The position numbers were made by a program, and so were the translations under genes. A DNA stretch of 64,000 nt from Spartobacteria bacterium LR76. Its GTDB lineage: Bacteria; Verrucomicrobiota; Verrucomicrobiia; Chthoniobacterales; Terrimicrobiaceae. Below the pieces are notes generated by a model, which had not been told where the DNA came from, made no database searches, and saw only the letters and a program-made list of their open reading frames with translations. The DNA is taken from contig QAYZ01000016.1 of NCBI GenBank assembly GCA_003054655.1, positions 496,001 to 560,000 of the forward strand. Reading direction: 5' to 3'. Positions 16,627-25,677 of this stretch are shown piece by piece (positions within the stretch are counted from its first letter, which is position 1; each line of letters opens with the position of its first letter).

Positions 16627-18648
16627 TCAGGCGAACGCCGGCTCGGAGGATTCCCGGCGCGCAGTTGCAAGACTATTGACCCGGTAGCTTTGTGGGGGGA
16701 GGTCTTGCCACGCAAAGTCTGAGCGATTGACGAGCACCTCTGTTCCGTCGGAATAGCGGGTGCACGAGACGCCTTCGCTTAGTTCCCAGCGGCCTTCGAT
16801 GGTGAGCGGACCAAGGAGGGCGGCGAGGTTGTCCCGACCGAAATACTGCGCATAGATGGCGGAAAGATCCGCCGCCACCGATTGATAGGAAGGAATACCG
16901 AAAGACTCCGAGGGAGTCATGCAGACCTCCCAGGTGGGAACCATCCCCCAGTCGAGCCAGAAAAGGGGATCGGTTTTAAGCGAACCAGCGCCCTCCCCGC
17001 AGTTGATGCTTCCGTGCAGAACGATGCTTAATAGTGGGATGGTACGGTCCAGGAAGTACTGCCCGACAACGGAGGCGCGATGCCACGGCCCCGGGTGCGA
17101 GTAGCTGTGAAAATACCCGTCCACCGCCTCAAAATAAGGGCCGAAAGGCATCTCGGTGGAGACACTGCCCATCTCTGATTGAATGAAATGAAACATCCGG
17201 CGCACCTCTCCGGCAAAGTCCGCTCGATGCGGCAGAGGGTGATCCTCCGAGTAGCAGGTCATGAAGCTGCCGATGGCGTCGATGTGATGATGACCGTAGA
17301 TGCCCAGATGTCTCAGGCGGGGGACATCGCGTTTGGTGTGTTTCTCGACGAAGACTGATGGGCAGGTTTTGTGAACCTGTCCGCCGCTCCAGATCACACC
17401 CTGCCAGAGCTCGCCGGTCCGATTTCGGATCACGTCGGCTGGATCAAAATCCGGCGAGCACTCATAGCTTTCGCCATAGGAATCATGCACACCCAGGAGG
17501 ATGTCGTTCTCTGCGCACCAGGCGATTAGCTTGCGAAAAGCAGCTTCGCCGCCGAGACGTTCGTCCACCGGGAAGCGGGTCGGCGGCATGCCATCGTGTC
17601 CGTCGATGCCCCAGCCGACGAGCATCACTGCGAGATGTCGCATGCCACGGCGCACGCAATCTTCCAGGATCATGCGTGCCTCGGCAAAGGTGCAGGTGGC
17701 GTGATAGCGGCCTCGGCCGTCGGCTTGCGGCTCCTTGTAAGCCATGAAGATCTTCAGGAAAAACCTGTCCCGATAGTCGAGGACGACTGGGCGCGTCTCT
17801 GCTTTCTCCTTCCAGGAAAGCAGTCCGCGCTCCTGTCGCAAAAATTCGCGGTAGGACATTCCGCAAAAGACGTATCCTTCTCCCTCCGCCGAGTCCGAGG
17901 GCGTGATAGAGTAGCGGATCTCGCGCGGCCCGGGAATTCGGTCGTCTTCCTGCTGCCAGCGGTACACAAAGCATGGATGAATGCTGTTAGTCCGGGCTTG
18001 TTCCCAATGAACGCGGCAAATCAGCTCGGCGTCGTAGTCACCGGCAGCCACGATTCCGCAAAGGGTGCCCTGGGCCCGGGTGATCCCGAAGAGCCCCATA
18101 TTGCAGTTATATTCCCACTGGTCGTTGCTGCTGTAGATCGTCTGTCGCACCTCACGGGGATAGGATTTGTCATAAAACGTCTGGCAGCCCGACCAGTTTG
18201 GCAGCGTGAGGTAGCCTTTTTCTCCGGTGACGGCGGCACCGAATTCCGGCAAGACTTCAACGCGGAGGATCCGGTAAAGGCCAGGCTGATTCTCTACCAC
18301 ACCATCGTCCGCGATGCGGAAGATAAACCCCGATTTGTTACGCCGGATTTCGAAGTCGATGGCGATCTGGATATTGGGGAAGTCTGCCCTCGCTCGAATG
18401 ACGTCGGTGCTCGCCGAGACATTCCTAAGAAACCCTTGGGCCGAGAGAGACGGCGTTCCCGCTGTTCCGAATGCCTGACCATCACCGGATGGCGCTGCCA
18501 CCAACTGGGCTCGCGGATGCTGGCGATCATAGTAGTGGAGAATGAGGAGAGGACCATTCGTCGCCCAGACAGCTCCGGTCGGCGTGGTAAACCGGAAATG
18601 GCCGGAGGTTTCCAGGGACAAGTCGGGATGGGATGCGATTTCAGCCAT
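16627..18648 (-). CDS. Putative glycoside hydrolase-like protein, family uncertain
   Basis: A 673-residue protein without signal peptide, read from the ATG at 18648 (MAEIASHPDLSLE). The first 250 residues look like a beta-supersandwich. The middle looks like a TIM barrel with acidic strand ends (LVGWGIDGHDGMPP, LLGVHDSYGESYE, GIYGHHHIDAIGSF, VSTEMPFGPYFEAVDGYFHSY), a layout reminiscent of GH36, GH101 or DUF5696 proteins. I could not fix the family. It sits 20 bp after the prepilin-like gene and 20 bp before the GH71-like gene, inside the operon, which supports a glycan role. The frame stays open upstream of 18648 but there overlaps the prepilin-like gene. Confidence 0.72.
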   Translation of the reverse strand: MAEIASHPDLSLETSGHFRFTTPTGAVWATNGPLLILHYYDRQHPRAQLVAAPSGDGQAFGTAGTPSLSAQGFLRNVSASTDVIRARADFPNIQIAIDFEIRRNKSGFIFRIADDGVVENQPGLYRILRVEVLPEFGAAVTGEKGYLTLPNWSGCQTFYDKSYPREVRQTIYSSNDQWEYNCNMGLFGITRAQGTLCGIVAAGDYDAELICRVHWEQARTNSIHPCFVYRWQQEDDRIPGPREIRYSITPSDSAEGEGYVFCGMSYREFLRQERGLLSWKEKAETRPVVLDYRDRFFLKIFMAYKEPQADGRGRYHATCTFAEARMILEDCVRRGMRHLAVMLVGWGIDGHDGMPPTRFPVDERLGGEAAFRKLIAWCAENDILLGVHDSYGESYECSPDFDPADVIRNRTGELWQGVIWSGGQVHKTCPSVFVEKHTKRDVPRLRHLGIYGHHHIDAIGSFMTCYSEDHPLPHRADFAGEVRRMFHFIQSEMGSVSTEMPFGPYFEAVDGYFHSYSHPGPWHRASVVGQYFLDRTIPLLSIVLHGSINCGEGAGSLKTDPLFWLDWGMVPTWEVCMTPSESFGIPSYQSVAADLSAIYAQYFGRDNLAALLGPLTIEGRWELSEGVSCTRYSDGTEVLVNRSDFAWQDLPPQSYRVNSLATARRESSEPAFA

Positions 18649-18668
18649 GATGTGGTGGCGCGGAGAGG

Positions 18669-19400
18669 TTATTGCGAGTAACGGGGATCCCAGTACTTGG
18701 GGGAGGCAATGTCGGGATGCGAGGCCGGGGTGATGCGTACCACGGCCCCGTTGGCCAGGAGGGCATTCGCTCCGCCATTGTGGACCTTGGCGATAAAGCT
18801 GTTCTTGGAGTTCCATGCCGCTGCCTGGTTCGGGTAGCCCGCCTGCGTCGAGGTGGTAGAGTCGATCAGGTAGATCGCACTCGAGTTACTGATCACACTT
18901 GGGCGGATGCGATCACCAGCTCCGGGAATGACATCCGGCTTGCCGCCGGTATTGCCCCAGTAGGTGGTGGTGGTGTAGTTGGAGCGCCAGGGGTAAGGGG
19001 CGGAGGTCCATTGATACCTGGAGCCCGGGTTAGTCTTGTTAGCCGGGCAGATCAGCGCATCGGCGACCATGCAGGGATAGCCGTCCCGATCCATCGTGCG
19101 ATAAGGAAGGTACTTTTGAGTTAGCAAAGAATAGAACCAAGGGTGCGCGCCATAGGCCGAGGGATTGTTGACATCCTCACGGTTAAAGGACGGCCAGAAA
19201 CCATATTCACCCACATAGATCGCGCTGGCATTGGCAATCGTGTGGAGGTTGCCAATGCATTTGGCCTCCGCCGCACGCTGCTGGATGCGCGGCAGAGTCG
19301 CGAAAAGCAACGCTGCCAGGGTGCCAGCGATGCTTACGCTGATCAGGAGTTCAACCAAGGTGAAGCCGGATTGTTTTTGAGGGGGGAGAGGCGGGAACAT
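18669..19400 (-). CDS. Type IV prepilin-like protein
   Basis: A 243-residue protein whose N-terminus carries the prepilin cleavage/methylation signal (QSGFTLVELLISVS), with Glu at +5 of the predicted mature protein and a hydrophobic helix following. The rest is a pseudopilin-like globular part ending in a variable region. Proteins of this type are very numerous in Verrucomicrobiota, Lentisphaerota and Planctomycetota and are often placed singly beside sugar-degradation genes, as here. No secretion or pilus machinery lies nearby in the window. It may be a surface sugar-binding protein or a minor pseudopilin; either is inference. Confidence 0.85.
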   Translation of the reverse strand: MFPPLPPQKQSGFTLVELLISVSIAGTLAALLFATLPRIQQRAAEAKCIGNLHTIANASAIYVGEYGFWPSFNREDVNNPSAYGAHPWFYSLLTQKYLPYRTMDRDGYPCMVADALICPANKTNPGSRYQWTSAPYPWRSNYTTTTYWGNTGGKPDVIPGAGDRIRPSVISNSSAIYLIDSTTSTQAGYPNQAAAWNSKNSFIAKVHNGGANALLANGAVVRITPASHPDIASPKYWDPRYSQ

Positions 19401-19409
19401 CGGGATGCG

Positions 19410-20165
19410 TCAGGGTTTTGCCAGTTCAGCGATCTCATCGGGTTCGAGCGCCCTGTTGAAGAGCTGAAGCCCGCGGAGAGAGCCATTGAGAGGCATATGA
19501 CCATTAGGATTGGCTCCGACGATGATGGGTCTTTCCCCGCTTTCCAGGGGGCCGCCGCCGGTATAGGGGACAGTTGCTTTTACCGGGCTGCCATCGATGT
19601 AAAAAACGAGTCCGCCCGTATCGGCGTTTTTCCAGACCATGGCGACATGATGCCATTCCCCGGTGGGGATTGTTTCTTCGGTGATTCGCTGGCTGCCCCC
19701 GCCCCCGGCCTTTTTCCAGTCAAACCGGAGGCTGCCCGCCGTATTTAATGAAAAGATCCAGCTCGCATACGTGTCATCAATGGCCTTCCACACGATCGGC
19801 TGTTTGTCGTCGGGATGCTGATCGGGGCCATGCCATTTCACCCACGCCGCTACCGTTAGTGTATCGTCTGTTCCGCCGAGCCGGAGCTGTCCGGAGCTGT
19901 CCGGGAGCTCCAGTGAAGGCCCCCTGGAACCATTGGGATACGGGTCGAATTTTGCCGACCAGATGTTCTTTTCATCCGGTTCGATCTGGACCGTCGTCGG
20001 TCCCTTGTAGGCAGGATTTTGCTTTGCCTCTCCTCCGACCGATCCCGTATTGGCAAACGATCCGTCGGTGAAGTCGAACCGATAGAGCGGTACGGATTCA
20101 TCGGCCATCGTGGGAACGATGGCGGCTGCCAGGAAGCAAAGAACGGCAATTTTGGTGTGATGCAT
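19410..20165 (-). CDS. LamG-domain exported protein
   Basis: A protein of 251 residues with signal peptide (about 1-21) followed by a single LamG/concanavalin A-like jelly-roll domain: GTDDTLTVAAWVKW, TIPTGEWHHVAMVWKN, GGLVFYIDGSPVKA, NGSLRGLQLFNRALEPDEI. Such domains bind glycans or other ligands and have no catalytic site. The protein lacks an anchor of its own, unlike its upstream neighbour. It is encoded 17 bp after the PEP-CTERM gene and 9 bp before the prepilin-like gene. Confidence 0.85.
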   Translation of the reverse strand: MHHTKIAVLCFLAAAIVPTMADESVPLYRFDFTDGSFANTGSVGGEAKQNPAYKGPTTVQIEPDEKNIWSAKFDPYPNGSRGPSLELPDSSGQLRLGGTDDTLTVAAWVKWHGPDQHPDDKQPIVWKAIDDTYASWIFSLNTAGSLRFDWKKAGGGGSQRITEETIPTGEWHHVAMVWKNADTGGLVFYIDGSPVKATVPYTGGGPLESGERPIIVGANPNGHMPLNGSLRGLQLFNRALEPDEIAELAKP

Positions 20166-20182
20166 AAGAACTGGGGGGGTAT

Positions 20183-21241
20183 TTAGCGGCGCTTGCGACG
20201 AAGTATGCTAATAAGAAAAAAGCTGCCGCCGACGATCAGCCAGATGGAAGCCGGTTCCGGGACTGCTTGCAGCCCCAGGGCGCTGGAGGACGTTCCGGCC
20301 AGCCACATGTAATACTCACCGTTGGATGCCTGCCAGGTATCCCCGAGCGAATGGCCGGTGACGTCGAAATTTGTCGAGTAATCCCAGGTCAAACTCCCTA
20401 CCGTTTGGGACCCCGTCGTATCGAAAGCGGTGAAAAGGCTGTTCATCACCCCGGCATTATACCCATTCAGGAGACTGGGGGCAGTGTTGATCGCTTTGAC
20501 CTTGGCGGTCGTGAGCGCGGTATCCCACATGGCAAAATCGTCCATGTTTCCGTTCAGGGAGCGTCCCCCGTCCACGGACCCTAGCGATATGGCCTGCGTG
20601 GTCGTGTTGAGGGTGACATTTCCAAGAGTGCCGGAGTACACGGAGCTTCCATTGACATACATGCTCACTGGGCTGGTGGTGGAGAGATCGAGCGTGATTG
20701 CCACGTTGAGCCACGTCCCGGTAGTGACAGCCCCGGCCGAACTGGAAAGACTGAGATACGAGCTGGATGATGTATTGTAGAAAAATCGGAGGGTTCCGTT
20801 GCTTGTCACGGAAAGTGACCAGCCGACGTTATTGGAAGCGTTCATGGCATTGACTATCCCAGACAGCGCCGATCCGTTGTATGATCCATCCCAAAGGATC
20901 CAGGTGCTGATCGACATCTTACTGCCTGTGGTGTTCATGCGAAACTGGGTCGTGCTATTAGGCAACACTACAGATCCGGTTGCCGTACTGGTAGGCGTCT
21001 GCCAATCTTCGGAATACTTGCTGCCGATATTGGGAGCTACCGAGGTTGAACTGGCCGTGGGTGCCGGAGTCCCACTGATGGTTGCTGTCCCTCCCAGGTT
21101 GCCATAATTAGCCAGGCTGGCATTCGTCCCATCATCAAAGGGGATATAGTAAACGAGAGCTGATTGAAGGGGGTGCCCGGCAAGGACGAGCATCAAGGCA
21201 AGCAGGGGAAGTGCCCGAAGGGCGGGATAACGTGATTTCAT
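20183..21241 (-). CDS. LamG-domain protein with PEP-CTERM sorting signal
   Basis: A 352-residue exported protein. After a signal peptide comes a LamG domain (MSISTWILWDGSY, TGTWLNVAITLDL, VSMYVNGSSVYSG, NGNMDDFAMWDTAL). The C-terminus is a textbook PEP-CTERM signal: VPEPASIWLIVGGSFFL, then a short hydrophobic tail and the basic end RRKRR. That signal is cleaved by an exosortase, so the organism must encode exosortase elsewhere; none lies in this window. It is first in the eight-gene operon and faces the LacI-type regulator across a 138-bp gap. A GAGAAG ribosome-binding site lies just before the ATG. Confidence 0.9.
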   Translation of the reverse strand: MKSRYPALRALPLLALMLVLAGHPLQSALVYYIPFDDGTNASLANYGNLGGTATISGTPAPTASSTSVAPNIGSKYSEDWQTPTSTATGSVVLPNSTTQFRMNTTGSKMSISTWILWDGSYNGSALSGIVNAMNASNNVGWSLSVTSNGTLRFFYNTSSSSYLSLSSSAGAVTTGTWLNVAITLDLSTTSPVSMYVNGSSVYSGTLGNVTLNTTTQAISLGSVDGGRSLNGNMDDFAMWDTALTTAKVKAINTAPSLLNGYNAGVMNSLFTAFDTTGSQTVGSLTWDYSTNFDVTGHSLGDTWQASNGEYYMWLAGTSSSALGLQAVPEPASIWLIVGGSFFLISILRRKRR

Positions 21242-21335
21242 GGTCTTCTCGTGGGTCTGGGGTTGGATGTTGGATGCGTCCGGGCGGATCTCATTGGGAA
21301 GGTGATTCCTGGACGCTGATCGAATGAACTACAGG

Positions 21336-21355
21336 CGATCTGAGCTTGCAAATCG
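21336..21355. promoter_or_regulatory. Candidate operator for the LacI-type regulator
   Basis: A 20-bp imperfect dyad, CGATCTG-N6-CAAATCG, lies in the divergent gap between the regulator and the PEP-CTERM gene. The half sites differ at one base. On the minus strand it contains TTGCAA, which could serve as a -35 element with TTCATT 17 bp downstream. Length and position fit a LacI-family operator, but it is a single copy and the assignment is inference. Confidence 0.3.
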
Positions 21356-21379
21356 TCTGATGTTTATATCAATAAGCAG

Positions 21380-22435
21380 ATGGCAAATCAGCTCACTATC
21401 GCCAGACAATTGGGTGTTACCCAGGCCACGGTGTCGATGGCGCTCAGAAACCACCCACGCGTTTCCTTGGAAATGCGAGAAAGGGTCCAAAAAATGGCCC
21501 GTGAGCTGGGTTATCGGCCCAACCCTTATGTGACTTCCCTAATGACCACCATCCGGGAAGGGCGCAGTCCGCAAGACTTCGGCTGCATCGCCGTTTTGGT
21601 TGATGAGGTTTCCGAGCAGGCCTGGCTGGACTGGCACCGGGAAACCTATTCGGCCAACTACGAGGGGTATCGCAAGGAGGCAAATCAGCATGGATATCAT
21701 GTGGAATGCTTTTGCCTGCGAGCTCCGAATTCCTCGCCGGAGTCGGTCGACAGGCGTTTGCGGGCCAGGGGGATTCAAGGCCTCATCCTGGCGGCTCCAC
21801 GCCTTTCCCACAGGTGGCCCGAGTTGAATTTCCGGTGGGAAAATTATGCCGCTGTCGCGGTGAGTCAAACTTGGAGGCAACCGGCGGTGAACAGGGTTTC
21901 CACCTATCACACCCAGAGTATGGTCATGTGCTATCACGCCATGCTGGCGCGCGGATGCCGGCGCATCGGATTCTGTCAGCCGACACTTTCGCATGTTCAA
22001 GAGATTCCCTCACTATGGATGGCGGGATATCTGATGTCGCAATGGGAGTTTTCGGATTTGCCAAAACTGGAACCTTTTGTCGGCACTGTGCATGACACTT
22101 CCGAGGAGGAATTTCGACGGTGGTTCAAGCGGTGGAAGCCGGACGCGTTGATCACCGCAATCGGAGATGAGGCTCCCCGCCTGGCCGCGATGGGAATCCC
22201 GTGCCATCGACAGGATGGCAGAGGAGTGCAGATCTCCTGTCTGAACCGGTCCCGGGATTCCTTGTTCCCCGGAATCGACGAATGCCATGAGGCATTGGGA
22301 CGCAAGGCCAGCGAGATCGTCATCAACCAGCTCATGCGTAACAATGTTGGATTTCCGGAACATCCCACCGAAATCCTCGTTCCCGGAAAATGGATCGATA
22401 TTCCGACCCAAAGCCTGGCCCTCAGCAGTCGATGA
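21380..22435 (+). CDS. LacI-family transcriptional regulator
   Basis: A 351-residue regulator. The N-terminal helix-turn-helix (TIARQLGVTQATVSMALRN, residues 6-24) and hinge (ARELGYRPNPYV) are typical of LacI/GalR. The rest is a periplasmic-binding-like sensor domain that shows the degenerate, long form common in Verrucomicrobiota (for example LFPGIDECHEALGRKASEIVINQ). The ATG at 21380 puts the helix-turn-helix at the usual distance from the N-terminus; no strong ribosome-binding site is visible. It is transcribed away from the glycan operon, so that operon is its likely target, with a breakdown sugar as likely effector. Confidence 0.92.
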   Translation: MANQLTIARQLGVTQATVSMALRNHPRVSLEMRERVQKMARELGYRPNPYVTSLMTTIREGRSPQDFGCIAVLVDEVSEQAWLDWHRETYSANYEGYRKEANQHGYHVECFCLRAPNSSPESVDRRLRARGIQGLILAAPRLSHRWPELNFRWENYAAVAVSQTWRQPAVNRVSTYHTQSMVMCYHAMLARGCRRIGFCQPTLSHVQEIPSLWMAGYLMSQWEFSDLPKLEPFVGTVHDTSEEEFRRWFKRWKPDALITAIGDEAPRLAAMGIPCHRQDGRGVQISCLNRSRDSLFPGIDECHEALGRKASEIVINQLMRNNVGFPEHPTEILVPGKWIDIPTQSLALSSR

Positions 22436-22735
22436 ATGAGTTCCCAGAACCGAGGAGCGAACGAGGGAAAAGAAGAGCCTTTAGCGGGGCGAACGTCATC
22501 CCGACGCGGGCAGGGGTGACAGACATTGCAAGCCTTTGGGTGGCGACTGTCTCCCCGGATGGCCACGCTTTCTTGGAATGGAGCTCACTCTGAGCAGCAT
22601 CTGAAAATGCCCATGCGAACCTCGTGAAACATTGGGAAAAATGGATAAGGGGTATCGGCCAAGATCAAACAGGCAAGAAAACGCGTTCCTGAATCCGCCC
22701 GACAATACGGGAACCCTGATGAATACAGGGGAAAC
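22436..22735. other. Intergenic region without recognised gene
   Basis: These 300 bases lie between the LacI-type gene and the tRNA, which face each other. No protein-coding stretch with plausible codon use was found. Two weak hairpins are visible: GTGGC/GCCAC at 22540-22566 and CCCTG/CAGGG at about 22715-22730, just beyond the tRNA 3' end. Neither has a T-run, so neither is called a terminator. Confidence 0.4.
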
Positions 22736-22812
22736 TGGTCGGGCCGGCGAGATTCGAACTCGCGGCCTCCTCGTCCCGAACGAGGCGCTCTACCAAGCTG
22801 AGCCACGGCCCG
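22736..22812 (-). tRNA. tRNA-Pro (anticodon CGG)
   Basis: Read on the minus strand, the molecule runs from CGGGCCG at 22812 to CGGCCCG, discriminator A (22739) and an encoded CCA (22736-22738). The seven-pair acceptor stem is perfect. The anticodon stem CTCGT/ACGAG frames the loop TTCGGGA, giving anticodon CGG for proline CCG codons. The T arm carries GTTCGAATC. All cloverleaf arms can be drawn by eye. The gene is isolated, with no other RNA gene next to it. Confidence 0.96.
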
Positions 22813-22926
22813 ACAGGTGTGATCGGTTGATCACCTCAACGGAAATCGTCGAGTCGCGTAAATTACTTGGAAGGTTCTTGCTGGGCAAGCAGATAAAATT
22901 GAAATTCGTGAGAGTGCCAAAAGACC

Positions 22927-23463
22927 ATGCAAGGTTCCCGGGAAGTAATTCAACTGGCTGAAGTACCCGTCTGGCTCGAAAAAATGGTTGCCGCAGGCGA
23001 GTTTCTCCTGGAACTGGCGCTTCTGGTGGCTGTCCTGATTGTGATTGTATTGGGCTTTGCGGTGCTGGTGATGTGGCTGGCGGGCTGCACGGAAAGATTA
23101 CGCGAACGGTACTTTCCCCTTCATTCGTGCGACCAGCATGCACTCGAAGCCATTTCCGAGGTGTTTGAGCGCCTGAGCCGGGAATCGAAGCGGTATGACT
23201 TTATCGCACTGCGGGTTCGTTCCGGGACATGGCAGGGAAAGGAGTGGACGTTTGTCTGGGGCAGCTTCGGGGCGGTGACCCCTGGTGAAGGCGGGCCGGA
23301 GTGGGGGACGTGCCAGTGTGTCTTTGTCCTGGCACCGAGATCTGAAGAAGAGAGACTCCGGATACAAGGAGGACCGTTCTCTTTCATCTTTTGCGGGACG
23401 GATCGATGTATCCTTCGCCTTAAGGTATCGAGGCTCAAAGAGGTGATGTTCAAGATTCCCTAA
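22927..23463 (+). CDS. Hypothetical single-pass membrane protein
   Basis: A protein of 178 residues that I do not recognise. A strong hydrophobic stretch (about residues 27-52, LLELALLVAVLIVIVLGFAV) is followed by a soluble domain of about 120 residues with alternating hydrophobic positions and several aromatic residues (GTWQGKEWTFVWGSFGAV). There is no signal-peptide cleavage motif, so an N-terminal membrane anchor is likely. It ends 86 bp before rph. The codon use resembles its neighbours, which supports a real gene, but no function can be proposed. Confidence 0.6.
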   Translation: MQGSREVIQLAEVPVWLEKMVAAGEFLLELALLVAVLIVIVLGFAVLVMWLAGCTERLRERYFPLHSCDQHALEAISEVFERLSRESKRYDFIALRVRSGTWQGKEWTFVWGSFGAVTPGEGGPEWGTCQCVFVLAPRSEEERLRIQGGPFSFIFCGTDRCILRLKVSRLKEVMFKIP

Positions 23464-23549
23464 CCGCTTGGGGTGGAGGGGCGGAATCTTTGTGGGTTTC
23501 CAAATCTGGCTTGTCTCCAGGGAAGCAAACTGAGCATCTTGTCCGGCTC

Positions 23550-24275
23550 ATGCCGTCCCGAGAAGATAGATTACCCTCTGAGTTGCGGAAGATTGCCCTG
23601 GAGCCGGGCATCGCTCCCAATGCGCAGGGCAGTGTACTGTGCAGTTTTGGCAATACCCGGGTGATTTGCGCTGTCTCGATCGAGGATACCGTGCCCCGTT
23701 GGATGAAGGAGCAGGGGGTGCAGGGTGGCTGGCTGACGGCCGAGTACTCCATGCTGCCGTACTCGACACTTTCTCGCAAGACACGTGATGCCACGCGCGG
23801 CAAGGTCGATGGCCGATCCACGGAAATCCAGCGTTTGATCGGGCGCTCTCTGCGTGCTGCGGTTGATCTGAGCGCCATTGGCTCCCGTACGGTTTGGATC
23901 GATTGCGATGTGCTGCAGGCCGACGGAGGCACTCGTACCGCCTCCATCACCGGAGCCTGTGTCGCGGTGGAACTCGCTCTGCGGGCTCTGGTCAGGCAAG
24001 GAAAGCTGCCCCGGCTGCCGATGAAGCGGCGCGTGGCAGCAGTCAGTGTGGGAATCGTCGATGGCGAACCGCGTCTGGATCTGGATTATCTCGAAGACAA
24101 GGACGCCTCGGTCGATATGAATCTGGTCATGACGGACAAATCCGAGTATGTCGAGGTGCAGGGTTCGGGCGAGGAAGCGGTCTTTACCGACGCCGAGCTT
24201 GCCGCCATGCTTGACCTCGGACGCCAAGGCATCCAATCCCTCCTCTCCATCCAAAATCAGTTACTCTCCGCATGA
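23550..24275 (+). CDS. rph: Ribonuclease PH
   Basis: A 241-residue phosphorolytic 3'-5' exoribonuclease that trims tRNA 3' ends with phosphate. The family hallmarks are all present: R-x-D-x-L near the N-terminus ([11 protein letters not shown]), [65 protein letters not shown] and [15 protein letters not shown]. The ATG at 23550 gives the normal family length; the same frame is open to 23490 but that part looks non-coding. The gene overlaps gmd by 4 bp, implying translational coupling between two unrelated functions. Confidence 0.95.
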   Translation: MPSREDRLPSELRKIALEPGIAPNAQGSVLCSFGNTRVICAVSIEDTVPRWMKEQGVQGGWLTAEYSMLPYSTLSRKTRDATRGKVDGRSTEIQRLIGRSLRAAVDLSAIGSRTVWIDCDVLQADGGTRTASITGACVAVELALRALVRQGKLPRLPMKRRVAAVSVGIVDGEPRLDLDYLEDKDASVDMNLVMTDKSEYVEVQGSGEEAVFTDAELAAMLDLGRQGIQSLLSIQNQLLSA

Positions 24276-25258
24276 AAAAAGCGCTCATCACCGGCATCAC
24301 CGGGCAGGACGGCTCCTATCTGGCCGATCTGCTCATTTCCAAGGGCTACGAGGTTCACGGCATCATCCGCCGCGCGAGCACGTTCAATACGTCCCGCATC
24401 GACCACCTGTATCAGGACCCGCACGTCAATGGCGTGAAGCTCTTTCTGCACTACGGTGACCTGGCGGACTCGGTTCAGCTCGTAAAGCTGATTTACAACC
24501 TGAAGCCGGATGAGATTTATCACCTCGGCGCCCAGAGCCATGTGCGCGTGAGCTTTGACATCCCGGAGTACACGGCCGATGTGACTGGTGTCGCCTCGAT
24601 CCGTATCCTTGAGGCCATGCGTGAAGCCGGGGTGAATTCCCGCTTTTATCAAGCATCCAGCAGCGAGATGTATGGCAAGGTGCAGGCGGTGCCTCAGACG
24701 GAGACGACTCCGTTCTGGCCTCGCAGTCCGTACGGCGTGGCCAAGGTCTTCGCCTACTGGGCGACGGTGAACTACCGCGAGAGCTACAATATGTTTGCGA
24801 CGAACGGCATCCTGTTCAACCACGAGAGTCCGCGGCGCGGCGAGACCTTCGTGACCCGCAAGATTTCGCGTGCGGTTGCCGCCATCAAACTGGGGCTTCA
24901 GAAGGAGCTGTTTCTCGGCAACATCGATGCCAAGCGCGACTGGGGCTTTGCGCCCGAGTACGTCGAGGCCATGTGGCTCATGCTTCAGCAGGATCAGCCC
25001 GACGATTACGTCGTGGCGACCGGCGAGACGCACACCGTCCGCGAGTTTCTTGAGCACGCCTTCAGCCATGTCGATCTCGACTGGAAGGAGTTTGTGAAAC
25101 ACGACGAACGCTACGAGCGCCCGGCGGAGGTGGACCTCCTGGTGGGCGATCCGGCCAAGGCCAAGCGTCAGCTCGGCTGGGAGCCGAAGGTAAAGTTCGC
25201 CGAACTCGTGAAAATCATGGTCGACGCCGACCTCGAACTCTTGAAAAAACGGGCTTGA
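24272..25258 (+). CDS. gmd: GDP-mannose 4,6-dehydratase
   Basis: A 328-residue extended short-chain dehydrogenase that converts GDP-mannose to GDP-4-keto-6-deoxymannose, the first step to GDP-fucose and GDP-rhamnose. The NADP-binding motif is [11 protein letters not shown] (residues 8-18), the family segment [18 protein letters not shown] follows, and the catalytic region reads [10 protein letters not shown] with YGVAK downstream. [14 protein letters not shown] is also typical. It overlaps rph by 4 bp. No fcl/wcaG-type partner lies in the window. Confidence 0.94.
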   Translation: MKKALITGITGQDGSYLADLLISKGYEVHGIIRRASTFNTSRIDHLYQDPHVNGVKLFLHYGDLADSVQLVKLIYNLKPDEIYHLGAQSHVRVSFDIPEYTADVTGVASIRILEAMREAGVNSRFYQASSSEMYGKVQAVPQTETTPFWPRSPYGVAKVFAYWATVNYRESYNMFATNGILFNHESPRRGETFVTRKISRAVAAIKLGLQKELFLGNIDAKRDWGFAPEYVEAMWLMLQQDQPDDYVVATGETHTVREFLEHAFSHVDLDWKEFVKHDERYERPAEVDLLVGDPAKAKRQLGWEPKVKFAELVKIMVDADLELLKKRA

Positions 25259-25303
25259 CCAACAAACAAATCGAAACGAATATCACCCCCTTTTCCAAAA
25301 ATC

Positions 25304-25570
25304 ATGGCTAGAAAGTGTGAAATTACAGGAGCCAGCCCGAAACGCGGTGGCAAGATCCACCGCCGAGGCCTCGCCAAGAAAAAAGGCGGCATTGGCATGC
25401 ACGTGACCAAGGTGGTGCCTCGCTGGCATCTGCCCAACCTCAAAACCAAGCGCGTCTGGGTTCCGGAACTCAAGAAGTTCGTGACCGTCAAGGCCACGGC
25501 TCGCGCCCACAAGACGATCTCGAAGAACGGCGCTTACAAGACGCTCCGCAAGGCGGGCGCGGTCAAGTAA
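25304..25570 (+). CDS. rpmB: 50S ribosomal protein L28
   Basis: An 88-residue basic protein starting MARKCEITGASPKRGGKIH, matching ribosomal protein L28. A single Cys (C5) is retained in place of the zinc-type CxxC pairs, so this is the zinc-independent form. It lies 45 bp after gmd and is followed by a strong intrinsic terminator, so it likely ends the rph-gmd-rpmB transcript or has its own promoter. Confidence 0.95.
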   Translation: MARKCEITGASPKRGGKIHRRGLAKKKGGIGMHVTKVVPRWHLPNLKTKRVWVPELKKFVTVKATARAHKTISKNGAYKTLRKAGAVK

Positions 25571-25647
25571 GCTCACCTTCCAGACGCAAGTCAGACTGGT
25601 GGGGTTCTCCAAAGAGCCAAGCCAGCCGGAGCAAAAAATCTTTAAAG

Positions 25648-25677
25648 AGCGGCGATCTTCGGGTCGCCGCTTTTTTT
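25648..25677 (+). terminator. Intrinsic terminator with UUCG tetraloop after rpmB
   Basis: The stem AGCGGCGA (25648-25655) pairs with TCGCCGCT (25664-25671), extended inward to the classic C(UUCG)G loop, and is followed by a run of seven Ts. The last T's overlap the stop codon of the converging recombinase gene (TAA on the minus strand at 25676-25678). The same stem would also appear in the recombinase transcript, so it may act in both directions. Confidence 0.9.

Noticed and set aside
22715..22730. CCCTG/CAGGG hairpin after the tRNA 3' end
   Set aside because: Five pairs only and no T-run on the tRNA strand, so not called a terminator.
22585..22806. 73-residue minus-strand frame
   Set aside because: It lies over the tRNA-Pro gene; the protein-like frame is the familiar artefact of reading through a tRNA.
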